A stretch of 64,000 bases of DNA, taken from positions 1 to 64,000 of the forward strand of contig NZ_FXZC01000009.1 in assembly GCF_900169275.1 (NCBI RefSeq), in the 5' to 3' direction. The notes under the pieces are model-generated. The model was given only the letters and a program-made list of their open reading frames with translations. It did not search any database and was not told the DNA's origin. Made by a program: the position numbers and the translations under genes. This document shows, piece by piece, positions 53,382 through 63,401 of the stretch (position 1 is the first letter of the stretch; each line of letters begins with the position of its first letter). The DNA comes from Brevibacterium casei CIP 102111 (GTDB lineage Bacteria; Actinomycetota; Actinomycetes; Actinomycetales; Brevibacteriaceae).

Positions 53382-55292
53382 ATGACTGAAGCTCCCACGC
53401 GCCGGGACAACCGCCGCAACGTGGCGATCGTCGCCCACGTCGACCACGGTAAGACCACCCTCGTCGACGCCATGCTCCGGCAGACCGGTGTCTTCAACGA
53501 GCACGGTGACTTCGCCGAGCGCGTGATGGACTCCGGCGACCTCGAGCGGGAGAAGGGGATCACGATCCTCGCGAAGAACACCTCGGTGCTCTACAACGGA
53601 CCCTCCGCCGGTGACGAGCCCATCGTCATCAACGTCATCGACACCCCGGGCCACGCCGACTTCGGCGGTGAGGTCGAACGCGGACTGTCCATGGTCGACG
53701 GCGTCGTCCTCCTCGTCGACGCCTCCGAGGGCCCGCTGCCCCAGACCCGCTTCGTCCTCCGCAAGGCTCTCGCGGCGAAGCTGCCGGTCATCCTCGTCAT
53801 CAACAAGACCGACCGGGCTGACGCCCGCATCGACGGTGTCGTCGAGGACTCGCAGGACCTGCTCCTCGGCCTCGCCTCCGACCTCGCCGACGAGGTCCCC
53901 GACCTCGACGTCGACGCCGTCCTCGACGTCCCCGTCGTCTTCGCCGCCGCGAAGGTCGGAGCGGCCTCGCTCGACCAGCCCGCCGACGGCGAGGTCCCGG
54001 ACAACCCGGACCTCGAGCCGCTGTTCAAGACGATCATCGAGACCATCCCGGCCCCGGAGATCAACGCCGACGGCGTCCTCCAGGCGCACGTGACGAACCT
54101 CGACGCTTCGCCGTTCCTCGGCCGTCTCGCCCTCCTGCGGATCTTCGGCGGCACCCTGAAGAAGGGCCAGCAGGTCGCGTGGGCCCGCGGTGACGAGATC
54201 AGCTCCGTGAAGATCACCGAGCTCCTCGAGACGCAGGGACTCGACCGGGTTCCCGCCACCGAGGCGTCGGCCGGTGACATCGTCGCCGTTGCGGGCATCC
54301 CCGACATCATGATCGGCGACACCCTCACCGACATCGACAACCCGAAGCCGATGCCGGCGATCGTCATCGACGATCCGGCGATCTCGATGACCATCGGCAT
54401 CAACACCTCGCCGCTGGCCGGTCGTGAGAAGGGCACGAAGGTCACCGCCCGCATGGTCAAGGACCGCCTCGACGCCGAACTCGTCGGCAACGTCTCCCTC
54501 AAGGTCCTGCCCACCGAGCGTCCCGACGCCTGGGAGGTCCAGGGGCGCGGTGAGCTCGCGCTCGCGATCCTCGTCGAGCAGATGCGCCGTGAGGGCTTCG
54601 AGCTCACCGTCGGCAAGCCCCAGGTCGTGACCAAGCAGGTCGACGGCCAGACCCAGGAGCCCTTCGAGGACCTGACGATCGACGTGCCGGAGGACTACCT
54701 CGGCGCCGTCACCCAGCTCATGGCCAGCCGCAAGGGCGTCATGTCGACGATGACGAACCACGGCACCGGCTGGGTGCGGATGGAATTCACCGTCCCCGCC
54801 CGCGGCCTCATCGGCTTCCGCACCCGGTTCCTCACCGAGACCCGCGGCACCGGCATCGCCAACTCGATCTCCGCCGGCTACGGACCGTGGGCCGGCCACA
54901 TCGAGTTCCGGACCAACGGCTCGCTCGTGGCCGACCGCGCCGGAGCCGTCACCCCGTACGCGATGATCAACCTCCAGGAGCGCGGTTCCTTCTTCGTCGA
55001 ACCGACCTCCGAGGTCTACGAGGGCCAGATCGTCGGCGAGAACTCCCGGGCCGATGACATGGACGTCAACATCACGAAGGAGAAGAAGCTGACGAACATG
55101 CGCTCAGCCTCCGCGGACTCCTTCGAGAACCTCGTGCCCCCGCGCAGGCTCACGCTCGAGGAGAGCCTCGAATTCGCCCGTGAGGACGAATGCGTCGAGG
55201 TCACCCCGTCCGCCGTGCGCATCCGCAAGGTCGAACTCGACCAGAAGGAGCGCGCGAAGATCTACGCGAAGCTGCGTCGTCAGAACGCATGA
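53382..55292 (+). CDS. typA: Ribosome-associated GTPase TypA/BipA
   Basis: A 636-residue translational GTPase. G1 AHVDHGKTTLVDAML (about 16-30), G2 region EREKGITILAKNTSV, G3 VIDTPGHADFGGEV (about 80-93), G4 LVINKTDRADAR (about 138-149). The EF-G-like domains follow, and the BipA C-terminal domain contains GLIGFRTRFLTETRGTGIAN. It binds the ribosome under stress and cold and helps assembly of the large subunit. TAAGG lies 8 bases before the ATG at 53382. The gene overlaps mshB by 4 bases (ATGA). Confidence 0.97.
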   Translation: MTEAPTRRDNRRNVAIVAHVDHGKTTLVDAMLRQTGVFNEHGDFAERVMDSGDLEREKGITILAKNTSVLYNGPSAGDEPIVINVIDTPGHADFGGEVERGLSMVDGVVLLVDASEGPLPQTRFVLRKALAAKLPVILVINKTDRADARIDGVVEDSQDLLLGLASDLADEVPDLDVDAVLDVPVVFAAAKVGAASLDQPADGEVPDNPDLEPLFKTIIETIPAPEINADGVLQAHVTNLDASPFLGRLALLRIFGGTLKKGQQVAWARGDEISSVKITELLETQGLDRVPATEASAGDIVAVAGIPDIMIGDTLTDIDNPKPMPAIVIDDPAISMTIGINTSPLAGREKGTKVTARMVKDRLDAELVGNVSLKVLPTERPDAWEVQGRGELALAILVEQMRREGFELTVGKPQVVTKQVDGQTQEPFEDLTIDVPEDYLGAVTQLMASRKGVMSTMTNHGTGWVRMEFTVPARGLIGFRTRFLTETRGTGIANSISAGYGPWAGHIEFRTNGSLVADRAGAVTPYAMINLQERGSFFVEPTSEVYEGQIVGENSRADDMDVNITKEKKLTNMRSASADSFENLVPPRRLTLEESLEFAREDECVEVTPSAVRIRKVELDQKERAKIYAKLRRQNA

Positions 55293-56626
55293 TCACGCCG
55301 CGGATCCTCTTCGTCCACGCCCACCCCGATGACGAGACCATCGCCACGGGAGGCACGATCGCAGCCCTGACCGCCGAAGGCGACCAGGTCACCGTGCTCA
55401 CCGCCACCCGCGGTGAGGGCGGAGAGGTCATCCCGCCGGAGATGAAGGCCCTCGAGGGCGACCGGGCCGGGCTCGCGTCCGTGCGGGAGTCCGAGATCGC
55501 CGAGGCGATGCGGTCCCTCGGCGTCACCGACCACCGGTTCCTCGGCACTCGCCGAGGCGGTGCGGTGACCCTGCCCGAGCGTCGTTTCGAGGACTCGGGG
55601 ATGGAATGGGGGCCCGAGGGCCACGCCGTGCCGGCAGCGTCGATGCCCGCAGGCGCCCTGTGCGCGGCGTCGACCGACGAGGTCGCCGACTACATCGCCG
55701 CCGTCATCGACGAGGTCCGCCCGCACGTGGTCATCACGTACTCGGCCAACGGCGGCTACGGCCACCCCGACCACGTCCGCGTCCACGACGCGACCGTCGC
55801 GGCCGTCGAGAAGGCGACCTGGCGGCCCGGTCGGCTGCTCTTCGTCGAGATCCCCGCCGAGGTGGCCAGGGCGTCCTTCGATCCGCGCCAGTCCGGATTC
55901 TCCGAGACCGGGTTCGCCCAGGCGCAGACGATTCCGACGATGGCGCCGGTCGGCGAGATCGTCGTCGCCCAGAACGTCGCAGGCGTCCGCGATGCCCGCC
56001 GGAGGGCGTTGGCCGCGCACCGCACGCAGGTGAGCCTCAGCGGTGACTTCATGGCCCTGTCCAACGGCATCGGCACGAAGCCCGCCGACCACGAGTACTA
56101 CTCCCTCGGCGCCGGCGCCCCGTTCCCCGCGGAGACCCAGAGCTCGGGACTCGCCTCGCACGTCCTCGCCGGCCTCGACCTCGATGCTCTCGAGGACGCG
56201 AACGCGGCCGGAGCCCCCCGGCGTCGCCGCGAGCCGAAGAAGCCCGGTGTCTTCGCCTTCATCCATGCGGGACTCCTCGGCCTCCTCATCGGCCTCCTCG
56301 GGGGATTCCAGCATCTCAACGTCTCGGTCGTCCGCCTCGGCGAGACCCCCGCGATCGTGCCCTGGGGACTCGGACTCGGACTGCTGCTCGCCCTGTGCGG
56401 CCTCTGGCACCTCAAATCGATGTACCGGTCCACCGCACCGATGCTCGTCGCCGCGATCGTCATCGCCGTCGTCTCCTACATCCTCGGCCAGCCGGAGTGG
56501 CTGCCGGGATCCGACATCGTCGTCACCGGCACCCTGCGGTCGGTGGTGTGGCTGCTCGGCCCCATGGTCATCGCGGCCGTCCTCGCCTTCGTCCCCGTCC
56601 GCAGCCGGGCGCAGAGATCCCTCTAG
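55289..56626 (+). CDS. mshB: MshB-type GlcNAc-Ins deacetylase with a C-terminal membrane domain
   Basis: A 445-residue protein. Residues 1-300 match MshB, which removes the acetyl group of GlcNAc-inositol in mycothiol synthesis: FVHAHPDDETIATGG (8-22) and YGHPDHVRVHD (about 152-162) hold the zinc ligands His, Asp and His, and TATRGEGGE is conserved. Usual MshB is about 300 residues; here a linker PRRRREPKKPG is followed by about four membrane helices (330-440). That fusion puts the enzyme at the membrane. The ATG at 55289 overlaps the typA stop, and no other start gives the AHPDD motif at the right place. Confidence 0.87.
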   Translation: MITPRILFVHAHPDDETIATGGTIAALTAEGDQVTVLTATRGEGGEVIPPEMKALEGDRAGLASVRESEIAEAMRSLGVTDHRFLGTRRGGAVTLPERRFEDSGMEWGPEGHAVPAASMPAGALCAASTDEVADYIAAVIDEVRPHVVITYSANGGYGHPDHVRVHDATVAAVEKATWRPGRLLFVEIPAEVARASFDPRQSGFSETGFAQAQTIPTMAPVGEIVVAQNVAGVRDARRRALAAHRTQVSLSGDFMALSNGIGTKPADHEYYSLGAGAPFPAETQSSGLASHVLAGLDLDALEDANAAGAPRRRREPKKPGVFAFIHAGLLGLLIGLLGGFQHLNVSVVRLGETPAIVPWGLGLGLLLALCGLWHLKSMYRSTAPMLVAAIVIAVVSYILGQPEWLPGSDIVVTGTLRSVVWLLGPMVIAAVLAFVPVRSRAQRSL

Positions 56627-56676
56627 GACTCCGCTCCCGGACAGAGCCTTCCCCGACCAGACTCAGATCCCCTCGA

Positions 56677-56682
56677 TAGACT
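56677..56682 (+). promoter_or_regulatory. -10 element of a leaderless promoter (VanW protein)
   Basis: TAGACT, then 7 bases, then the ATG at 56690. Confidence 0.5.
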
Positions 56683-56689
56683 TGGAAGA

Positions 56690-58438
56690 ATGATGTCCAC
56701 CCAGACCCTCGCAGGCAGCGCGCCTGATCCCTCGGCCGGCACCTCGGCGGGCAGGCGCAAGCGACCCTGGATCATCGCGCTCCTCATCCTCGTCGGGCTC
56801 GCCGTCGTCTACCTCGCGATCGGCTTCTTCAGCGGCCGGGTCGTCGCCCCCGGCACGACCGTGGCCGGCGTCGACATCGGCTCGCAGAGCGCAGCCGATG
56901 CGAAGTCGACCCTTGAGGACGCCCTCGGGGAGAAGGCGAAGCAGGAGATCGAGCTCAGCGCCAAGGAGGCCACGGCGACGATCGATCCGGTGAAGTCGGG
57001 ACTGGCACTCGACGTCGACGGCACCGTCGCCCAGGTCACCGGGTTCACACTCAACCCTGCCATCCTCGCCGACCGGCTCTTCGGCGACAATGAGGTCTCA
57101 CCCGTCCTCGCTGTCGACGACGCGACCTTCGACAAGAGCGCCGAGGCGGCCGCGAAGGGACTCGAGGTCGAACCCGTCGATGCGGAGCTGAGCTACGACA
57201 AGACGACGCCTGCGGTCAAGGACGCCGTGACCGGGCAGAGCGTGAGCGTGGAGAACATCCGCTCCGCCGTCGCCGCACAGTGGCTGGTCAAGGACAATCC
57301 GCTGCCCGTCGTCGTCGACGAGGTCGAACCCGACATCACGACCGCTGAAGCCAAGGACGTCGCCGACGGCTTCGCCGCCGATGCGGTCAAGGCCGACGTC
57401 ACCGTCAAGGCCGTACCCGGCAAGGACGCCGACTCCGACGTCAAGGGCGGGGACCTGACGATCTCGCCGACGACGATCGCGAAGACCCTGAGCTTCGAGG
57501 CGAAGGACTCGAAGCTCGTGCCGAAGTTCGACGCCGAGAAGCTGCAGAAGCGGGCACTCGACGAGAACGAGGAGATCGGACGTCCCGCCAAGGACGCGAC
57601 CTTCAAGGTCGTCGACGGCAAGCCGCAGGTCGTCGACTCCGAACCCGGCATCGGCATCAAGCCCGACGACCTCTCGAAGGCCGTGACCGATGCGATCAAC
57701 GGCGACACCGCAGCCGCCGAGGTGACCCTGGCCTCCGTCGAACCGGAGTTCACGACCGAGGACGCGAAGAAGGTCGACGTCTCGCAGACCGTCTCGGAGT
57801 TCTCCACCCCGTACAAGTCCGATCCCAACCGCGACAACAACCTCCGCGTCGCCTCGAAAGAGGTCTCGGGCACGGTCCTTCAGCCCGGCGAGCAGTTCTC
57901 CCTCAATGAGACGCTCGGCCCGCGGACCGCGGCCAACGGCTACAAGCCCGCAGGCGTCATCTCCGAAGGGCAGATGAAGGAGGACTTCGGCGGAGGAGTC
58001 TCGCAGGTGTCGACGACCCTGTTCAACGCCGCGTTCTTCGCCGGCTTCGAACTCAACGAGCATCAGGCGCATTCGCGCTACATCTCCCGCTACCCGGAGG
58101 GCCGGGAGACGACGCTCGACTACACCTCGATCGACCTCAAGTTCACGAACAACCAGAAGACCCCCGTCGTCCTCGACATGTACCTCTCGGGCGGAAAGGT
58201 CTACGCGAAGGTCTACGGAGTCAAGTACTACGACGTCGAAGCCGACTCTTCGGGCCGGTACGCCTTCACCTCGCCGGCGACGGTGACCGAGTCCGGTCCG
58301 TCGTGCACCCCGCAGTCACCGCGCGAGGGCTGGTCGATCAAGATCACGCGGACGATGAAGGAGATCGCGACCGGACGGGAGACGAAGGACTCCTTCGTCA
58401 CGACCTACCGACCGGTCAACAAGGTCGAGTGCAAGTAG
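56690..58438 (+). CDS. VanW-family cell-envelope protein with peptidoglycan-binding-like domains
   Basis: A 582-residue protein with one N-terminal anchor helix (about 27-47, WIIALLILVGLAVVYLAIGF) and a large extracytoplasmic part. Two PG_binding_4-like repeats (about 60-200 and 215-370; repeats seen as GTTVAGVDIGSQSAADAKS and FAADAVKADVTVKA) precede the VanW domain (about 395-560), with DNNLRVASKEVSGTVLQPGE, then GYKPAGVISEGQ and FGGGVSQVSTTLFNAAF, the family hallmark. VanW-type proteins are common in Gram-positives, linked to the cell wall; function is not known. TAGACT-7-ATG makes the mRNA leaderless from the first of two ATGs. It is monocistronic. Confidence 0.88.
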   Translation: MMSTQTLAGSAPDPSAGTSAGRRKRPWIIALLILVGLAVVYLAIGFFSGRVVAPGTTVAGVDIGSQSAADAKSTLEDALGEKAKQEIELSAKEATATIDPVKSGLALDVDGTVAQVTGFTLNPAILADRLFGDNEVSPVLAVDDATFDKSAEAAAKGLEVEPVDAELSYDKTTPAVKDAVTGQSVSVENIRSAVAAQWLVKDNPLPVVVDEVEPDITTAEAKDVADGFAADAVKADVTVKAVPGKDADSDVKGGDLTISPTTIAKTLSFEAKDSKLVPKFDAEKLQKRALDENEEIGRPAKDATFKVVDGKPQVVDSEPGIGIKPDDLSKAVTDAINGDTAAAEVTLASVEPEFTTEDAKKVDVSQTVSEFSTPYKSDPNRDNNLRVASKEVSGTVLQPGEQFSLNETLGPRTAANGYKPAGVISEGQMKEDFGGGVSQVSTTLFNAAFFAGFELNEHQAHSRYISRYPEGRETTLDYTSIDLKFTNNQKTPVVLDMYLSGGKVYAKVYGVKYYDVEADSSGRYAFTSPATVTESGPSCTPQSPREGWSIKITRTMKEIATGRETKDSFVTTYRPVNKVECK

Positions 58439-58457
58439 CTCTGCTGCACGGACAGGC

Positions 58458-59531
58458 TCAGGCCTGCTTCGCGTACCAGCACCGGTGGCGCACGCTCGCG
58501 CCCAGCGACGTGAAGAGCCCGAGCGACGCCTCGTTGGCCGCTTCGACGTCGACGAGGTAGGAGCGGACTCCGCGCTGGGCGAGCAGGGCTGCGGCAGCCC
58601 GTGCGACCGAGCGTCCGGCTCCGCGCCGACGCAGGTCGGGGCGGGTGACGAGGTTGGTGATGACGCCCCACTTGCTCCGTTCGACGACTCGGCACGTCGC
58701 GACCATCGTCCGCGAGCCGTCGGGATGCTGAGCCCACGCGGTGACGAACTGGCATGGGTCATCGGTCTCGATGAGCGCCCGGAAGGCGTCGATCGAACCG
58801 GGGTCGCGCTCACTCGTCCAGGCAGCGAAGTGGAGGTCACTCGGCGTCTCGGTGACGTCGATGGACAAACCGGGGGCGGCCGCCTCGGCGGGGGCACCGG
58901 CACCGGCGGCCGCCTCGGCGGTGGCACCGGTGAGGAGGTACACGGTCTCTGACGGGGAGTATCCCCGCTCGGACAGGAGCGGCCCGAGACCCTCGCACTC
59001 CGGGGCCAGGGTCGTCGAATCGTCGGCCGAGTAGATCTGGACGACCGCGGGCCGCTCGCGGGCGGCGTACCACGCCTCGACCGCGTCGAGCGTCTCGGAC
59101 CAGCCCAGCCCGGACTCGGTCACGGGCAGGGCGCTGTTGGCGCGGCGGGTGGTCGATTCGGAGCTGCGCAGGAGCCAGCCCTTCTGGAGCAGCCCCACCT
59201 CGGCGGGGGAATCGCTCGACTCGTTGCGGAGATTGTCCGCGTGGAGCCACGAGACGTCGGACGGCAGCCACGCCGCCGCGGAGATGCGACGGAGGTCGAC
59301 TGCGGAGACGATCTCATGGGTGCGACCCGACCGGGTCGGGGCCGGCGGGACCTCGTGGACGAGGAGGATGAGGCCGCGCTCGATCCGCACGGGACCGCGC
59401 TTCGTGTCGATGACGACGCCGGACTCGTCGACGGAGCTGACGACACCGAGGGCATCGGAGGTCGCATGCGTGTCACCCGGGGTGAGCGCATAGCGCACCA
59501 CCACTCGTCTGCCTGGCGAGAGCTCGTCCAC
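58458..59531 (-). CDS. GNAT-family acetyltransferase, two-domain
   Basis: A 357-residue protein. The C-terminal GNAT domain (about 245-357) has CQFVTAWAQHPDGSRTMVAT, TRPDLRRRGAGRSVARAAAA (the acetyl-CoA RRxGxG loop) and the final YLVDVEAANEASLGLFTSLG. The N-terminal half (about 1-240) starts with an SH3-like beta barrel (GRRVVVRYALTPGDTHATSD, then GVVIDTKRGPVRIE) of the kind in GCN5-related actinobacterial proteins. GTG at 59531 is chosen because AAGGAG sits 5 bases before it. A TAATGT -10 candidate is at 59568-59563 (minus strand). Its substrate is unknown. Confidence 0.85.
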   Translation of the reverse strand: MDELSPGRRVVVRYALTPGDTHATSDALGVVSSVDESGVVIDTKRGPVRIERGLILLVHEVPPAPTRSGRTHEIVSAVDLRRISAAAWLPSDVSWLHADNLRNESSDSPAEVGLLQKGWLLRSSESTTRRANSALPVTESGLGWSETLDAVEAWYAARERPAVVQIYSADDSTTLAPECEGLGPLLSERGYSPSETVYLLTGATAEAAAGAGAPAEAAAPGLSIDVTETPSDLHFAAWTSERDPGSIDAFRALIETDDPCQFVTAWAQHPDGSRTMVATCRVVERSKWGVITNLVTRPDLRRRGAGRSVARAAAALLAQRGVRSYLVDVEAANEASLGLFTSLGASVRHRCWYAKQA

Positions 59532-59656
59532 ACCGCTCCTTCCGATTCCGCTGTCCCAGACCACATTAGAGCAGGTGGGCTCGGCCGCGGGGGAGGCGTG
59601 ACCAATGCAACGAGGATCACGTGTCACGGTGGGAGACTGGGGACGCGTTCAAGGCG

Positions 59657-59662
59657 TATGGT
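59657..59662 (+). promoter_or_regulatory. -10 candidate for fdxA-dapC
   Basis: TATGGT, 41 bases before the GTG of fdxA. An inverted pair GGGAGACT (59631-59638) and AGTCTCCC (59682-59689) flanks it. Confidence 0.35.
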
Positions 59663-59703
59663 GGAGATCATAGATCAGCTGAGTCTCCCGAGGAGCACAA
59701 CCC

Positions 59704-60024
59704 GTGACGTACATCATCGCCCAGCCCTGCGTCGACGTGAAGGACAAGGCCTGCATCGACGAGTGTCCGGTCGACTGCATCTACGAGGGGGAGCGGAGCC
59801 TCTACATCCACCCCGACGAGTGCGTCGACTGCGGTGCCTGTGAGCCGGTGTGCCCCGTCGAGGCCATCTACTACGAGGACGACGTCCCCGAGGAGTGGTC
59901 GGAGTACTACAAGGCCAACGTCGAGTTCTTCGACGACATCGGCTCCCCGGGCGGCGCTGCGAAGCTCGGCAACACCGGCAAGGACCACGCGATCATCTCC
60001 GTCCTCCCGCCGCAGAACGGCTGA
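59704..60024 (+). CDS. fdxA: 7Fe ferredoxin FdxA
   Basis: A 106-residue actinobacterial 7Fe ferredoxin. Cluster-binding cysteines lie at 9, 17, 21 and 25 (CVDVKDKACIDECPVDC) and 40, 43, 46 and 50 region (CVDCGACEPVCP), the second giving the 4Fe-4S centre and the first the 3Fe-4S one. The C-terminal extension (SEYYKANVEFFDD) is typical of this group. It transfers electrons to cytoplasmic oxidoreductases. GTG start with GAGGAG upstream. The gene directly precedes dapC with 4 bases between, an arrangement widespread in actinobacteria. Confidence 0.95.
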   Translation: MTYIIAQPCVDVKDKACIDECPVDCIYEGERSLYIHPDECVDCGACEPVCPVEAIYYEDDVPEEWSEYYKANVEFFDDIGSPGGAAKLGNTGKDHAIISVLPPQNG

Positions 60025-60028
60025 GGCG

Positions 60029-61141
60029 GTGGCGCCTCGCCTCGGGCTCGACCTGCCCGACTACCCCTGGGACAAGCTCACCGAGTATCGGGCCCGCGCC
60101 GCCGAGCATCCCGGCGGGGTCTGCGACCTCTCGATCGGCACCCCCGTCGATCCGACGCCCGCAGTCATCGAGGACGCGCTGGCCGCGGCGAGCGACGCCC
60201 ACGGATATCCGACGACCGCCGGGACCGATGAGCTGCGTGCCGCGATCGCCGGGTGGTATGCGACGTGGCACGGGGTGAGCGTCGACCCGGCCGCCGAGGT
60301 GCTGCCGACCATCGGGTCGAAGGAGTTCGTCGCGTGGCTGCCCACCCTCCTCGGCCTGCGGCAGGCCGGACTGTCCGTGGCCTGCCCGCACGCCGCGTAC
60401 CCCACGTACGAGATGGGGGCGAGGATCGCCGGGGTCGACTGTGTGCGCCTCGACGCCTCCGAGATCGTCGCCGGCGCTCCGCTGACGGGCATCGGCCTGC
60501 TCTGGCTCAACACTCCCGGCAACCCGACCGGCGCGGTCCAGGATGCCGAGACGCTGGCCGAGGTGGTCCGCCGTGCCCGTGAGGCCGGAGTCGTCGTCGC
60601 CTCCGACGAGTGCTATGGCCTGCTCAACTGGACCTCCGACGAGCCTGCTCCGAGCATCCTCTCGGTCACCGACGGCGACCACTCCGGGGTGCTCAGCGTC
60701 TACTCGATGTCGAAGCAGTCGAACCTCGCAGGCTACCGTGCCGCCTTCGTCGCCGGCGACGCAGCGCTCATCGACGATCTCACTCGGACGCGCAAGCACG
60801 CGGGGATGATCGTCCCGGCACCGATCCAGGCGGCGATGATCGCCGGGCTCACCGACACCGCACACGTCCTCGAGCAGAAGGAGCGCTACCGCGCCCGCCG
60901 GGATCGGCTGCGCCCGGCACTCGAGTCCTACGGATTCCGCATCGACCACTCGGAGGCCGGACTCTACCTCTGGGCGACCGCCGGTGTCGACTGCTGGGAG
61001 TCGATCGGGGCACTCGCCGATCTCGGCATCATCGCCGGACCCGGGGCCTTCTACGGCGACGCGGCAGCGCAGCATGTGCGCATCGCCCTCACCGCCACCG
61101 ACGAGCGGATCGCCGCGGCTGCGGACCGGCTCCTCGCCTGA
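60029..61141 (+). CDS. dapC: Succinyldiaminopimelate aminotransferase DapC
   Basis: A 370-residue fold-type I PLP aminotransferase of the actinobacterial DapC type, starting with LPDYPWDKLTEYRARAAEHP. PLP contacts are visible: NTPGNPTGAVQDAETLAEVV (family NPTG motif), VVASDECYGLL (Asp-Tyr pair) and SMSKQSNLAGYRAAFVAG containing the Schiff-base lysine (SK). It converts N-succinyl-2-amino-6-ketopimelate to succinyl-DAP in lysine and peptidoglycan synthesis. GTG at 60029, with GAGG/CTGAGGCG close upstream, is the first start after fdxA. It is co-transcribed with fdxA. Confidence 0.93.
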   Translation: MAPRLGLDLPDYPWDKLTEYRARAAEHPGGVCDLSIGTPVDPTPAVIEDALAAASDAHGYPTTAGTDELRAAIAGWYATWHGVSVDPAAEVLPTIGSKEFVAWLPTLLGLRQAGLSVACPHAAYPTYEMGARIAGVDCVRLDASEIVAGAPLTGIGLLWLNTPGNPTGAVQDAETLAEVVRRAREAGVVVASDECYGLLNWTSDEPAPSILSVTDGDHSGVLSVYSMSKQSNLAGYRAAFVAGDAALIDDLTRTRKHAGMIVPAPIQAAMIAGLTDTAHVLEQKERYRARRDRLRPALESYGFRIDHSEAGLYLWATAGVDCWESIGALADLGIIAGPGAFYGDAAAQHVRIALTATDERIAAAADRLLA

Positions 61142-61500
61142 GGCGCGCCGTCTCGGGCAGGCGATTGCTCAGCAGTGTCTGGTGCCTGCGGCTCGGCTGA
61201 GGCACGTGCCCCGGGTGGAGAAGCTGCCATCGTCACAGGCAAGGACACCTGTCGCCCCACCTCGGCGGGGAATGATCCCGATCAGGATCGGGACTGGTCT
61301 GAGAGGGATGCGCCGAGGTGCATAGGAGCAGTGCGGAATTCGTCACACCCGCATCGGATCCCTGAGCCCGACGCTTGTTACTGAGCAGTACAGACAGGGC
61401 ACAGTGATTTTTCGATTCCCCCGCAAGTGGGTAGTCTTTGAGGGAACTGTGCAAGACGCCTCAGGAAGTTCTTGAGGTGGGTCGACGGTGAGGAGAACAT
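61142..61500. other. 359-bp intergenic region upstream of gltA
   Basis: No gene is seen. A weak hairpin (GCAGGC/GCCTGC, 61157-61189) may end the dapC transcript; TCCCGAT-CAGG-ATCGGGA (61276-61293) is a clean 7-bp hairpin. A TAGTCT -10 candidate lies near 61431. The gltA leader has AGGAGA 7 bases before the ATG. Confidence 0.45.
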
Positions 61501-62784
<1,284 letters not shown>

Positions 62785-62870
62785 GCGAAGCTCCGGCGAT
62801 CGCTGAGCTGGAACGGCGGCGGCGACCGCTGAGCTTGGCGAGCACCGTCGACCACTGAGCGTCTCCGTCC

Positions 62871-62934
62871 CGAGCGGCCCTCCGGGCGCTCGGCCACCCT
62901 GCGAACGGTGGCTGAGCACCCGGAGGGCTGCTCG
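62871..62934. terminator. Very long terminator hairpin after gltA
   Basis: A 28-bp stem with one mismatch and two G-T pairs (arms 62871-62898 and 62907-62934) around an 8-base loop CTGCGAAC. The outer arms read CGAGCGGCCCTCCGGG and CCCGGAGGGCTGCTCG. Confidence 0.85.
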
Positions 62935-62946
62935 CGTATTCAGCAG

Positions 62947-63098
62947 CCACACGCCGCACCTCGGGCTGCAATTCGCGCCCGCAGCCGCACGCCGCACCTC
63001 GGGCAGCAATTCGCACCCGGAGCCACACGCCGCACCTCGGGCAGCAATTCGCACCCGGAGCCACACGCCGCACCTCGGGCAGCAATTCGCGCCCGCAG
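62947..63098. repeat. Four 38-bp tandem repeats
   Basis: Units start at 62947, 62985, 63023 and 63061 with CCACACGCCGCACCTCGGGC in most copies. Copies 1 and 4 end GCGCCCGCAG, copies 2 and 3 end GCACCCGGAG. There are no unique spacers, so this is not a CRISPR array. Confidence 0.8.
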
Positions 63099-63401
63099 CG
63101 TTATACCCGCGGCGTAACTCGCTGAATCGGACCGTTGGCCGCAAATCATCCCCGTGCAACTGGAGGTTTTGTCGCTGCGGGGGTGGGATGCAGAATGCGC
63201 TCGCCGAGGCGGTGGTGCGTCTGTATGCCGATCATCGTCTCCAGTGGGTCCACGGTGAGGTAGGTGTCGTGTGAACATCCGATTAGGGGCGCAGGGTCGA
63301 TGGTCGGAGGCCGAAGCTCGGGTCGCCTGTTAGCATATGAATAGCGAGTATGTCCAACAAGTATTCACCGACTTCGTGGGTAGAAAGTTGTGAGGGGTGC
63401 A

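Larger units (their letters stand above)
62785..63401. other. 617-bp gene-free region after gltA
   Basis: It contains the long gltA hairpin, four 38-bp tandem repeats and then less GC-rich DNA (from about 63130) with no supported gene, ending in the ribosome site GAGGGG of the last gene. It marks a visible change in base composition. Confidence 0.55.

Noticed and set aside
55190..55288. Earlier start for MshB inside typA
   Set aside because: It would add 33 residues of Arg-rich sequence ahead of the AHPDD motif; the ATGA overlap at 55289 is the normal coupling.
62947..63098. Possible CRISPR array
   Set aside because: Units of 38 bp follow one another directly with no unique spacers, and there are no cas genes.
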